Assembly (NCBI GenBank): GCA_029882955.1
Contig: JAOUJX010000071.1
Location: 1-13,073 of the forward strand
DNA: 13,073 nucleotides
From: Gammaproteobacteria bacterium
GTDB lineage: Bacteria > Pseudomonadota > Gammaproteobacteria > GCA-001735895
Direction of reading: 5' to 3'
Shown: piece after piece, positions 6,677-13,073 of the stretch
Layout of the letters: each line of letters opens with the position of its first letter
Numbering within the stretch: position 1 is the first letter of the stretch
Translations under genes and position numbers: made by a program
Notes under the pieces: model-generated
The model's input: only the letters and a program-made list of their open reading frames with translations
The model's database searches: none
What the model was told of the DNA's origin: nothing

Positions 6677-7786
6677 TTATTCGACTTTGGATATAATCGT
6701 ATAAGCATGTACATAATCCATGCCATGCCCTTCAGGATTATTTTCTACCATGGTCCGATAAGTACCATAATAGTCTTCGATTAACTCTCGACGTTCTTTT
6801 AGTGGCCGGTCGCTGGATAAGCCATTAAAAAATATACTCTCGTTCCAGCTACGGATGGTGGGGATATATTCTCTGGCGAAGCGAATTGAATCACCGTGCA
6901 ATTTAAAATCTTCGGCGTAGGGACATTTGACGATACGTGTGTCGATGTGATCGAGGCGCAGGCCCGCCTGATAGACGGCTTCATCGGATTTGAGCAGTGG
7001 CGCTGAAAATTCTTCAACCGAATTATAATATTGCGGTAGCGTCATGTTCTGGTATTCCTCCTGACTAACACGTTTATCGTCAACAAAGGATTGCCAGATC
7101 TGGTTGAAGGTATCAAACATATTAACGCCACCGGTGTTGCCCAGGTACCGGCCCTGTTCATCAGTTCCAAAATTAATAAGCACCAGTTTACCGCCCGGTT
7201 TTAGCTCACGGGCGCGATGTATCAATATTTGGCGCCAGTCTTTATGAGCCTGTTGGCGAAAAACCTGGAGTTCTTCGCCTTTGGCGCCAACCGCCTGTAC
7301 ATGGTTTGAAATGTTACAAACTTTCTGACTGAGCCAGTGCATCGCGGTGGCGGAGAAGCCTATATTCAACGATTCGGCCGGTATTATCTGTCGATAAAAA
7401 GAAGTGCCGGATACCAGCGGGAAAATGTTTTTACGATCATCCAGATAAGTTTCAAACGGACCCAGGCCATACACATTGGTAATCAGCGCATTGAAGTCGT
7501 TGCGTGGCTGGTCGGTATAGACAATCGAAACGGGCAAATCAGGCACCCGTTGATTAACGGTTTCGATAGCAGAGGTAATCATGCTGAGTGATGTGCCTGC
7601 ATCGGCGCAACCCATATCGGACAGGGTGAAACCGGTTTTTAAACTCGACTCTGGCAGTGCATTAATCGCGTCTAACACCAGGGGCGTGGCCGCATCGATA
7701 ACATGTTTGGCACCCACGGTCGCCAGAGAATACAGGCCACCGCCACTCATGGTGATACCTTCTGATTGTGCGTTAAAGATACCCAT
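6677..7786 (-). CDS. SABATH-family SAM-dependent carboxyl methyltransferase (bacterial)
   Basis: This 369-residue protein matches the SABATH family (salicylate, benzoate, jasmonate and theobromine-type methyltransferases of plants), which methylate small carboxylic acids or ring nitrogens using S-adenosylmethionine. Aligned signatures: MSGGGLYS (13-20) for the plant M-N-G-G start, LSDMGCADAGTS (55-66) for the SAM-binding D-x-G-C-x-x-G, TDQPRNDFNAL (91-101) for the L-P-x-N-D-F-N motif, VSGTSFYRQIIP (125-136) for the G-S-F-Y-x-R-L-x-P motif, MHWLSQKV (149-156) and RARELKPGGKLVL (191-203). Trp151 corresponds to the substrate-pocket Trp of salicylate methyltransferase. The residue aligned with that enzyme's carboxylate-binding Gln seems changed (Lys27/His28), so the substrate may differ. 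AGGAG sits 8 bases before the ATG at 7786; Met13 (7750) is an alternative start preceded by AAGG. It follows lpxB by 28 bases on the same strand, so it is probably cotranscribed. No link to lipid A is established. Confidence 0.85.
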   Translation of the reverse strand: MGIFNAQSEGITMSGGGLYSLATVGAKHVIDAATPLVLDAINALPESSLKTGFTLSDMGCADAGTSLSMITSAIETVNQRVPDLPVSIVYTDQPRNDFNALITNVYGLGPFETYLDDRKNIFPLVSGTSFYRQIIPAESLNIGFSATAMHWLSQKVCNISNHVQAVGAKGEELQVFRQQAHKDWRQILIHRARELKPGGKLVLINFGTDEQGRYLGNTGGVNMFDTFNQIWQSFVDDKRVSQEEYQNMTLPQYYNSVEEFSAPLLKSDEAVYQAGLRLDHIDTRIVKCPYAEDFKLHGDSIRFAREYIPTIRSWNESIFFNGLSSDRPLKERRELIEDYYGTYRTMVENNPEGHGMDYVHAYTIISKVE

Positions 7787-7793
7787 TGATTTT

Positions 7794-7800
7794 ACTCCTA
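7794..7800 (-). promoter_or_regulatory. Strong Shine-Dalgarno of the SABATH methyltransferase gene
   Basis: TAGGAGT on the minus strand contains AGGAG 8 bases before the ATG at 7786. It is the clearest ribosome site in the window and supports this start over Met13. It lies in the 28-base gap after lpxB, suggesting independent translation initiation rather than coupling. Confidence 0.7.
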
Positions 7801-7814
7801 CAGATATTAATTAT

Positions 7815-8957
7815 TTATTTTTTTTCTACGAACGATAGCACAAGCCTGGCCATATTTTCTGCACCATGGCCTTTACCCAGATTGGCTCTTACATCGGCCA
7901 GGCCCTTTTTTATCTGGCTTCGATATTCGCTGTCATCTAAAATCTTGAACAATTCTGTACTGACATTCTCGGCGGTCGCATCATCCTGTAGTAGCTCGGT
8001 TACTACCCGTCGATTAGCCACAATATTGGCCAGGCCGATATTCGGTATGTTAATCAGGCGACTCATAATCTGATACGACAGCCAGGACATCTTGTAAATA
8101 ATACACATCGGTATTTCGAGTAGCGCGATTTCCAGCGTTACCGTACCGGAGCAGGAAACTATTGCATCACAACAGGGGATGACATCGTAAATATTATCTT
8201 TTGTAAGTATGATTTTTAAACCAGACTGCCGGCATTGCTGTTCAAGGGCGTCGTAATCCAGCGTATTAGCTACCGGCATAATGAACTGTAACGCTGGGTT
8301 ACGCTGCTGCATTAACTTCGCGGTTTCGAACATGAGCGGTAATAGCCTGGCGATTTCACTATTTCGGCTACCGGGTAGCAATCCGACGACCTGTGTGTCA
8401 GGCTCGATACCAAGTTGCTGGCGCAGTTCGTTGACGGGCCTGCTGCATTTAACCTTGTCGACCAGAGGGTTGCCGACAAAGCTTACCGGAATACCGGCAC
8501 GCTGGTAATACTCGGTTTCGAATTTAAAGATAACGGCCATGTGATCGATTAAACGGCCAATTTTATGGATGCGTTTTGGACGCCAGGCCCATATCTGAGG
8601 GCTGACATAAAACAATACCTTAATACCCAGGTTACGTGCGTGCCGTGCCATCTTCAAATTAAATTCAGGGTAATCGACCAGCACCAGTAAATCGGGTTTG
8701 TTATCTTCCAGTGCCGCTTTTACCCGGTTCATGGCGTGCTTAATATCCCCCCAGTGTTTGATCACTTCGACCAGGCCTACCACGGCAATTTTCGCTGAAT
8801 CGTATATCAGTTCCACACCCGCTTTACGCATGCTGTGGCTACCCATACCCGTTAGTTTGATATCCGGGCATAGCTGGTATAACTGCTCGACGAACTCGGC
8901 TGCGTGGGCATCCCCCGAAGCTTCGCCCGCGAGAATCATGACATGCGGTGTAGCCAT
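7815..8957 (-). CDS. lpxB: Lipid-A-disaccharide synthase
   Basis: LpxB joins a UDP-2,3-diacyl sugar and lipid X at the cytoplasmic face of the inner membrane, releasing UDP and making the beta-1,6 disaccharide of lipid A (GT19 family). The protein is 380 residues from the chosen ATG at 8957, against 382 in E. coli. Motifs in order: GEASGD (11-16), VDYPEFNL (94-101, with the catalytic-type Asp95), FYVSPQIWAWRPKRI (117-130), LLPGSRNSEI (193-202), SGTVTLE (270-276) and PNIGLANI (305-312). An earlier in-frame ATG at 8981 exists, but 8957 overlaps the gnnB stop as TGATG, a translational-coupling arrangement, and places the first beta strand at the usual distance. With gnnA and gnnB upstream, its substrates are probably the 3-amino (amide-acylated) sugar analogues. 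The SABATH gene follows. Confidence 0.96.
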   Translation of the reverse strand: MATPHVMILAGEASGDAHAAEFVEQLYQLCPDIKLTGMGSHSMRKAGVELIYDSAKIAVVGLVEVIKHWGDIKHAMNRVKAALEDNKPDLLVLVDYPEFNLKMARHARNLGIKVLFYVSPQIWAWRPKRIHKIGRLIDHMAVIFKFETEYYQRAGIPVSFVGNPLVDKVKCSRPVNELRQQLGIEPDTQVVGLLPGSRNSEIARLLPLMFETAKLMQQRNPALQFIMPVANTLDYDALEQQCRQSGLKIILTKDNIYDVIPCCDAIVSCSGTVTLEIALLEIPMCIIYKMSWLSYQIMSRLINIPNIGLANIVANRRVVTELLQDDATAENVSTELFKILDDSEYRSQIKKGLADVRANLGKGHGAENMARLVLSFVEKK

Positions 8958-10045
8958 CAGGCGCTCAGAATGGCTTCGCAAACGGTTTCTACCTGTTGCT
9001 CGGTCATTTCGGGAAAAACCGGGAATGACAGGCAGCGACTGGATGTTGCTTCGGTCACGGGTAAGGTCGGCTGCGGGGTATCAGCAAATGCCATTTGTTG
9101 ATGCAATGGCACCGGGTAATAAACCGCACAGGAGACATCTTTTGATAGTACATGCTCACGAACCGAATCACGTCCATCGCATAACACGGTATATTGATGA
9201 AAAATGTGATCCCGGTCATCGGCAATCGAGGGTGTACTGAATCGACTATTCTCCAGCAGTCGATTATAGGTTTTTGCTACTCGCAGCCGGTTACTGTTGT
9301 AGTTGTCGATATGCTTGAGCTTGATTCGTAAAATAACGGCCTGCAGCTCATCAAGGCGACTATTATAACCGATCACGTCGTGATAATACTGCTTGCTACT
9401 ACCGTGGTTGCGATACATACGAATAGTATCGGCTACTGCATCGTCATTTGTCGACACCAGACCGCCATCGCCGAAACAGCCCAGGTTCTTGCTGGGGAAA
9501 AAACTGAAAGTACCGGCAGTGCCAAAGCTACCCGTCATTTGATCGTGATAACGGCTACCAAAAGACTGTGCGCAATCTTCGATAATTTTCAGGTCGTGGT
9601 CTTTGGCGATGCGCATGATTTCAACCATGTCAGCGGGTTGGCCAAACAGGTGTACTGGAATAATGGCGCGTGTTTTATCGGTAATAGCTGCCTTGATCGC
9701 ATCCGGGTCTATATTCAGGCTGTCGGGTAAAATATCGACAAAAATCGGTGTGGCTCCAACATAGCGGATAGCCTCTGCTGTGGCGATAAAAGTGAACGCC
9801 GTGGTTATGACTTCATCACCGGGCTGGATACCAGCCGCCAGCAGGCCAAGCTGTAACGCATCGGTGCCATTAGCGCAGCCTAACGCGTGCTTCACGCCGA
9901 GATAATCAGCGGCTTCTTTCTCGAAGGCCTGAACATTCGGGCCGAGTATATAGCGTGTTTCGCCCAGCGCCTGGATTATGGCTGCGTCGATTTCAGGTTT
10001 AAGTGCTTCGTATTGACCCTTCAGGTCAACCATGGGGATGCTCAT
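8957..10045 (-). CDS. gnnB: UDP-GlcNAc-3-keto aminotransferase (DegT/DnrJ/EryC1 family), GnnB-like
   Basis: This is a PLP-dependent sugar aminotransferase of 362 residues. It probably transfers an amino group, from glutamate in the characterised enzyme, to the 3-keto group of oxidised UDP-GlcNAc, giving UDP-GlcNAc3N for lipid A synthesis. Family motifs are ANGTDALQLGL (58-68), AFTFIATAE (83-91), EDCAQSFGS (156-164, Asp157 facing the pyridine nitrogen), SFFPSKNLGCFGDGG (181-195, Lys186 as the Schiff-base lysine) and GYNSRLDELQAVIL (226-239). The sequence alone would also fit other nucleotide-sugar aminotransferases, such as those acting on O-antigen sugars. The GnnB call rests on position between a gnnA-like oxidoreductase and lpxB, as in Acidithiobacillus ferrooxidans. 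Its ATG overlaps the gnnA stop (ATGA) and its TGA overlaps the lpxB start (TGATG), so all three are likely translated together. Confidence 0.85.
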   Translation of the reverse strand: MSIPMVDLKGQYEALKPEIDAAIIQALGETRYILGPNVQAFEKEAADYLGVKHALGCANGTDALQLGLLAAGIQPGDEVITTAFTFIATAEAIRYVGATPIFVDILPDSLNIDPDAIKAAITDKTRAIIPVHLFGQPADMVEIMRIAKDHDLKIIEDCAQSFGSRYHDQMTGSFGTAGTFSFFPSKNLGCFGDGGLVSTNDDAVADTIRMYRNHGSSKQYYHDVIGYNSRLDELQAVILRIKLKHIDNYNSNRLRVAKTYNRLLENSRFSTPSIADDRDHIFHQYTVLCDGRDSVREHVLSKDVSCAVYYPVPLHQQMAFADTPQPTLPVTEATSSRCLSFPVFPEMTEQQVETVCEAILSA

Positions 10046-10986
10046 AGATTTCTCGTAATTAATGACGTAATTTTGAATGCGGTTTCCAGTGCCCGTTTAC
10101 CGGCCGCACCATCGACCCGAGGCTGACCGCCGCAATTAACCGCGTTGACGAAGTCGAGTACTTCCAGGTTTAACGCATCGTTATCTTCGAATTGTCGTTC
10201 GTAATGATCGACATTTTTGAAGCCGGCCTCGTTATTGGTTTTGCCTTTGCGGTTGATGGCGACTATTTTATTCTGGAAGTCAGCCGACAGATAAGCGTCT
10301 TTGTGGAAGATGCGTAGTTTTCGCTCGCTTTTCTGGCTGATGCGGTTAGCGGTGACATTGGCGACGCAGCCGTTTTCGAATTCAATGCGAGCGTTAGCAA
10401 TATCAATTGTATCCGAAATGACCGACAGGCCACTGGCAGAAATATGACTAATAGGGCTATTGACCAGTTCGAGAATGATATCGATATCGTGAATCATTAA
10501 GTCGAGGATGACACTGACGTCAGTGGCTCGCGGATTGAATGGCGCCAGACGAGTCGACTCGATAAATTGCGGTTCGGCTAACTCTTCTTCGACGCCAATC
10601 ATTACACTATTAAAGCGCTCGATATGCCCAACCTGTAAGACGACCTGCTGGTGCCGCGCAATTTCGATAAGCTTTTCGGCTTCTTCAACTGTTTCGGTAA
10701 TAGGTTTTTCGATTAAACAGTGAATTCCTGCTTCCAGTATCTCGCGCGCGATTTTATAATGCAGGCTGGTCGGCACGACGAGACTGACAGCATCGACTAA
10801 TGGCAGAATTTCATGGTAATCCGTGAAGGCCTGCACACTATGTTTATCTGCAACCTTCTTAGCGACTTCGATATCGCTGTCAACCACTGCAACGAGTTCA
10901 CAATCGTCGCAGGCGGCGTATTTATCCGCATGCCACTTGCCGAGGTGACCGGCGCCGACAACAGCGACTTTGAGTAAATTAGACAT
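10042..10986 (-). CDS. gnnA: UDP-GlcNAc 3-dehydrogenase (Gfo/Idh/MocA family), GnnA-like
   Basis: This NAD(P)-dependent oxidoreductase probably oxidises the 3-hydroxyl of UDP-GlcNAc to the ketone used by GnnB. The 314-residue protein has an N-terminal Rossmann fold with VAVVGAGHLGKWHADKY (7-23), an acidic cofactor residue after strand 2 (Asp36), VPTSLHY (71-77) and the family motif LIEKP (91-95, catalytic-type Lys94). The C-terminal domain carries DLMIHDIDIIL (162-172) with the His-Asp pair expected near the active site. Start choice: an earlier ATG at 11037 would add MVVHTYIIRRLFFTAFT and overlap the divergent rnhB coding sequence. The start at 10986 gives the glycine-rich loop its usual position and leaves a TATAAT box about 30 bases upstream, so I prefer it. 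It is the first gene of gnnA-gnnB-lpxB. Family is certain; the GnnA role is inferred from context. Confidence 0.86.
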   Translation of the reverse strand: MSNLLKVAVVGAGHLGKWHADKYAACDDCELVAVVDSDIEVAKKVADKHSVQAFTDYHEILPLVDAVSLVVPTSLHYKIAREILEAGIHCLIEKPITETVEEAEKLIEIARHQQVVLQVGHIERFNSVMIGVEEELAEPQFIESTRLAPFNPRATDVSVILDLMIHDIDIILELVNSPISHISASGLSVISDTIDIANARIEFENGCVANVTANRISQKSERKLRIFHKDAYLSADFQNKIVAINRKGKTNNEAGFKNVDHYERQFEDNDALNLEVLDFVNAVNCGGQPRVDGAAGKRALETAFKITSLITRNL

Positions 10987-11014
10987 AGTGAAAGCAGTGA
11001 AAAATAAACGGCGT

Positions 11015-11044
11015 ATTATATATGTATGAACCACCAATTGCTAA
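11015..11044 (-). promoter_or_regulatory. Candidate promoter of the gnnA-gnnB-lpxB operon
   Basis: On the minus strand a perfect TATAAT (11020-11015) is preceded at 18 bases by TTAGCA (11044-11039), a 4 of 6 match to the -35. Transcription would start near 11008, about 22 bases before the gnnA ATG. The -35 and most of the spacer lie inside the first codons of the divergent rnhB gene. Prediction by eye. Confidence 0.5.
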
Positions 11045-11603
11045 GCTTATAGCGGGTGTTGACGAGGCGGGTAGAGGGCCTCTGGCTGGTTCTGTGGTGG
11101 CAGCCGCCGTTATTTTAAAAGATGCCAATTCGATACCGGGGTTGACCGATTCGAAACGACTGTCTCCAGGTCAACGCCGGGAACTGGAAATGCTAATCAA
11201 GGAAAAGGCTCTCGCCTGGTCAATTGCGGAAGCTAGTCATCAAGAAATAGACGAAATCAATATACTGCAGGCCAGTATGTTAGCGATGAAGCGAGCAGTA
11301 CAGGAATTAAACTATCAGCCTCAGCTGGTTCTGATTGACGGCAATCGATTACCCGATTTGCAAGGGATCGAGATGCAGGCCATCATTAAAGGTGATCTTA
11401 CCGAGCCATGTATATCGGCGGCATCGATTCTGGCTAAGGAGTACCGTGATCGGCAAATGTTGGAATTAGACTCGCTGTACCCTCAATACGAATTTGCTCG
11501 CCATAAGGGTTACCCGACTGCTTTACACCGGGAATTATTGAAACAGCACGGTGCCTGTCCTGTACACCGCATGAGCTTTAAACCGGTCAGGGAAGTCTGT
11601 TAA
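11022..11603 (+). CDS. rnhB: Ribonuclease HII
   Basis: RNase HII cleaves RNA in RNA-DNA hybrids and starts removal of single ribonucleotides misincorporated in DNA. The 193-residue protein is full length. Motifs are LIAGVDEAGRGPLAG (9-23, metal ligands Asp14 and Glu15), TDSKRLS (42-48), LIDGN (104-108, Asp106), ISAASILAKEYRDR (131-144, Asp143) and HKGYPT (161-166), ending in a short HRMSFKP tail. The ATG at 11022 is the only reasonable start before the catalytic loop. No Shine-Dalgarno is evident. A weak plus-strand promoter (TAGACA 10980-10985, AATAAA 11003-11008) would give a very short leader. The gene abuts dnaE with no gap, as is common in gammaproteobacteria. Its usual upstream neighbour lpxB is instead inverted, with gnnA divergent at 35 bases. 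Confidence 0.96.
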   Translation: MYEPPIAKLIAGVDEAGRGPLAGSVVAAAVILKDANSIPGLTDSKRLSPGQRRELEMLIKEKALAWSIAEASHQEIDEINILQASMLAMKRAVQELNYQPQLVLIDGNRLPDLQGIEMQAIIKGDLTEPCISAASILAKEYRDRQMLELDSLYPQYEFARHKGYPTALHRELLKQHGACPVHRMSFKPVREVC

Positions 11604-13073
11604 ATGAGTAATCAATTTGTTCACCTGCATTTGCATTCAGAGTTTTCTCTGCAGGACAGCACGATACGGCTGAAACCACTAATCGCCGAAACCAGAAAAA
11701 GAGGGATGGCTGCGGTGGCACTCACCGATCTGTCGAACCTGTTTGCCATGGTCAAGCTTTTCAAGATTGCCACAAACAACGGCATCAAACCGATATTCGG
11801 CGCCGATGTCTGGGTTCATCACGGCGATCGGAAAGAGACATTGAGTCGGCTGGTATTGCTATGTATGGATGACAGCGGTTATTTGAATCTAAAGCAATTA
11901 ATTTCGCGTTCGTTTCAGGATGGCCAGCTCGCTGATCGTCCGACCATTGATATTGACTGGTTGTCGGAATCGAGCTCAGGGCTAATTGCTTTATCAGCCG
12001 GGCTTGAAGGCGATATCGGTATGGCGATTAAATCGCACAAGCCTGCTCTCGCTGAAGAATACCTGTCTAAATGGCGGGGTGTTTTTGAGGGTCGTTTTTT
12101 CCTTGAGCTACAACGCACCGGGCGCCCGCAGGAAGAAGCCTATATCGCACAGGCGGTCGATTTCTCCCGGCGTTTCCAGGTACCGGTAGTCGCTACCAAT
12201 GATGTTCGTTTCATGGATAGCAGTGACTTTGAGGCTCACGAGGTGAGAGTGTGTATATGCAGCGGCTTCACGCTGGACGACCAACGTCGCCCTAAAACCT
12301 ATTCGGATCAGCAGTACCTGCGCAGCGCAGACGAAATGGTCGCGTTATTTGCCGATATCCCTGAAGCGATTGAAAATACCGTCAATATCGCCAAAGCCTG
12401 TAACGTGCGGCTCAATCTGGGTGAAAACTTTTTACCCGACTATCCCGTACCCGAAGGCCATGACGTTAACAGCTTCTTTCGCCTCGTTTCCGAACAGGGA
12501 CTACATAAGCGGCTCGAATTTCTGCAGGAACAATGTCCCGAAGGCGAAACGATCGATCATCAGCCATATATTGAAAGGCTAAACCTGGAACTCGACGTCA
12601 TCATCCAGATGGGGTTTCCCGGGTACTTTCTCATCGTCATGGACTTCATCGAGTGGGCCAAGCAGCACGCCATACCGGTGGGACCGGGACGTGGCTCGGG
12701 CGCTGGGTCGCTGGTCGCCTATGCGCTTAAAATTACCGATCTCGATCCGCTTGAATATGAATTGCTATTCGAACGATTTCTAAACCCGGAGCGGGTTTCC
12801 ATGCCGGATTTTGACGTCGACTTCTGTATGGATCGTCGCGACGAAGTCATCGAGTACGTCGCAGATCACTACGGACGTAATCAGGTATCGCAGATCATCA
12901 CCTATGGCACCATGGCAGCAAAAGCGGTTATCCGTGATGTCGGGCGTGTCATGGCTCACCCCTATGGTTTCGTCGATCGCATCGCCAAACTGGTGCCATT
13001 CGAAATAGGCATGACACTAAACAAGGCGCTCGATCAGGAAGAAGCCTTACTGGAGTTGTACCAGCAGGAAGAA
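11604..13073 (+). CDS. dnaE: DNA polymerase III alpha subunit, N-terminal part (truncated by window edge)
   Basis: This is the catalytic subunit of the replicative polymerase. The ATG directly follows the rnhB TAA (TAAATG), with AGGGA 10 bases upstream; 490 codons are present and the rest lies beyond the window. An N-terminal PHP domain begins VHLHLHSEFS (6-15) and continues with ALTDLSNLF (39-47). The position usually His in metal-binding PHP domains (TDH) is Leu43 here, comparable to the Phe in E. coli, so the PHP domain is probably not an active nuclease and proofreading would need a separate epsilon subunit. The palm region shows GPGRGSGAGS (360-369) and MPDFDVDF (400-407). Asp402 and Asp404 match the E. 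coli catalytic aspartates at 401 and 403, so there is no large insertion or deletion. This is DnaE1 type rather than the error-prone DnaE2, judging by context and spacing. Confidence 0.97.
   Translation, partial: MSNQFVHLHLHSEFSLQDSTIRLKPLIAETRKRGMAAVALTDLSNLFAMVKLFKIATNNGIKPIFGADVWVHHGDRKETLSRLVLLCMDDSGYLNLKQLISRSFQDGQLADRPTIDIDWLSESSSGLIALSAGLEGDIGMAIKSHKPALAEEYLSKWRGVFEGRFFLELQRTGRPQEEAYIAQAVDFSRRFQVPVVATNDVRFMDSSDFEAHEVRVCICSGFTLDDQRRPKTYSDQQYLRSADEMVALFADIPEAIENTVNIAKACNVRLNLGENFLPDYPVPEGHDVNSFFRLVSEQGLHKRLEFLQEQCPEGETIDHQPYIERLNLELDVIIQMGFPGYFLIVMDFIEWAKQHAIPVGPGRGSGAGSLVAYALKITDLDPLEYELLFERFLNPERVSMPDFDVDFCMDRRDEVIEYVADHYGRNQVSQIITYGTMAAKAVIRDVGRVMAHPYGFVDRIAKLVPFEIGMTLNKALDQEEALLELYQQEE

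Noticed and set aside
6640..6720. Possible bidirectional terminator between the convergent dioxygenase and SABATH genes
   Set aside because: Only one base separates the stop codons, and I see no convincing hairpin with a T run on either strand around the junction.
8957..8981. Upstream ATG at 8981 for lpxB (388 residues)
   Set aside because: The ATG at 8957 overlaps the gnnB stop as TGATG and gives the standard length and N-terminus; the extra MRSHSERL is not LpxB-like.
8698..9240. 180-residue plus-strand frame across the lpxB/gnnB junction
   Set aside because: It is antisense to two conserved genes, with a composition typical of a mirror frame and no family resemblance.
9380..9730. 116-residue plus-strand frame inside gnnB
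   Set aside because: It is antisense to the PLP-binding core of the aminotransferase; no independent support.
10986..11037. Upstream ATG at 11037 for gnnA (331 residues)
   Set aside because: It would overlap the start of the divergent rnhB gene, lies upstream of the TATAAT box so it would not be transcribed from it, and adds 17 residues before a Rossmann fold that normally starts near the N-terminus.
1..13073. CRISPR arrays, tRNA or rRNA genes, insertion sequences, phage att sites
   Set aside because: I saw no spaced direct repeats, cloverleaf-like segments, transposase or integrase reading frames or flanking terminal inverted repeats anywhere in the window.

Overview
This 13 kb window looks like chromosomal DNA from a Gram-negative bacterium, most likely a gammaproteobacterium or close relative. 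It carries lipid A genes (lpxB), an adjacent rnhB-dnaE pair, and a pol III alpha subunit whose PHP domain looks degenerate, as in enteric DnaE. Nothing suggests a plasmid, phage or transposon: I see no integrase, transposase, tRNA or CRISPR repeat. Genes are packed tightly, and no gene-free stretch exceeds about 125 bases.

Left part (1-5534, minus strand): a TRAP-type secondary uptake system in the transcription order dctP (Tat-exported binding protein of the TakP/2-oxo acid type), dctQ, dctM. It is preceded by a small membrane-anchored protein with a NERD (nuclease-related) domain. Both membrane subunits are unusual. DctQ has about eight predicted membrane segments instead of four. DctM is followed in frame by a long, charged, coiled-coil-like tail of about 290 residues that is still open at the window edge. 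A hairpin with a T-rich tail lies between dctP and dctQ and could lower expression of the membrane subunits relative to the binding protein.

Middle (5626-7786): a plus-strand ETHE1-type persulfide dioxygenase fused to a rhodanese domain (sulfide/persulfide detoxification). It converges with a minus-strand gene for a SABATH-type carboxyl methyltransferase, a family best known from plants. The two stop codons are separated by one base.

Right part: a minus-strand operon gnnA-gnnB-lpxB, joined by ATGA and TGATG stop/start overlaps, followed 28 bases later by the SABATH gene. GnnA and GnnB are the oxidoreductase and aminotransferase that convert UDP-GlcNAc to the 3-amino analogue, which leads to lipid A with amide-linked instead of ester-linked 3-acyl chains. 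LpxB condenses the two sugar units. Reading the other way, rnhB (RNase HII) abuts dnaE (first 490 codons only). The 35-base gap between the gnnA and rnhB starts holds a perfect minus-strand TATAAT. The usual lpxB-rnhB-dnaE order of gammaproteobacteria is therefore broken here, with the lpxB side inverted.

The least ordinary items are the giant coiled-coil DctM with its enlarged DctQ, the bacterial SABATH methyltransferase in an lpxB operon, and the NERD protein lacking the expected catalytic glutamate. I found no convincing wholly new multi-gene system.
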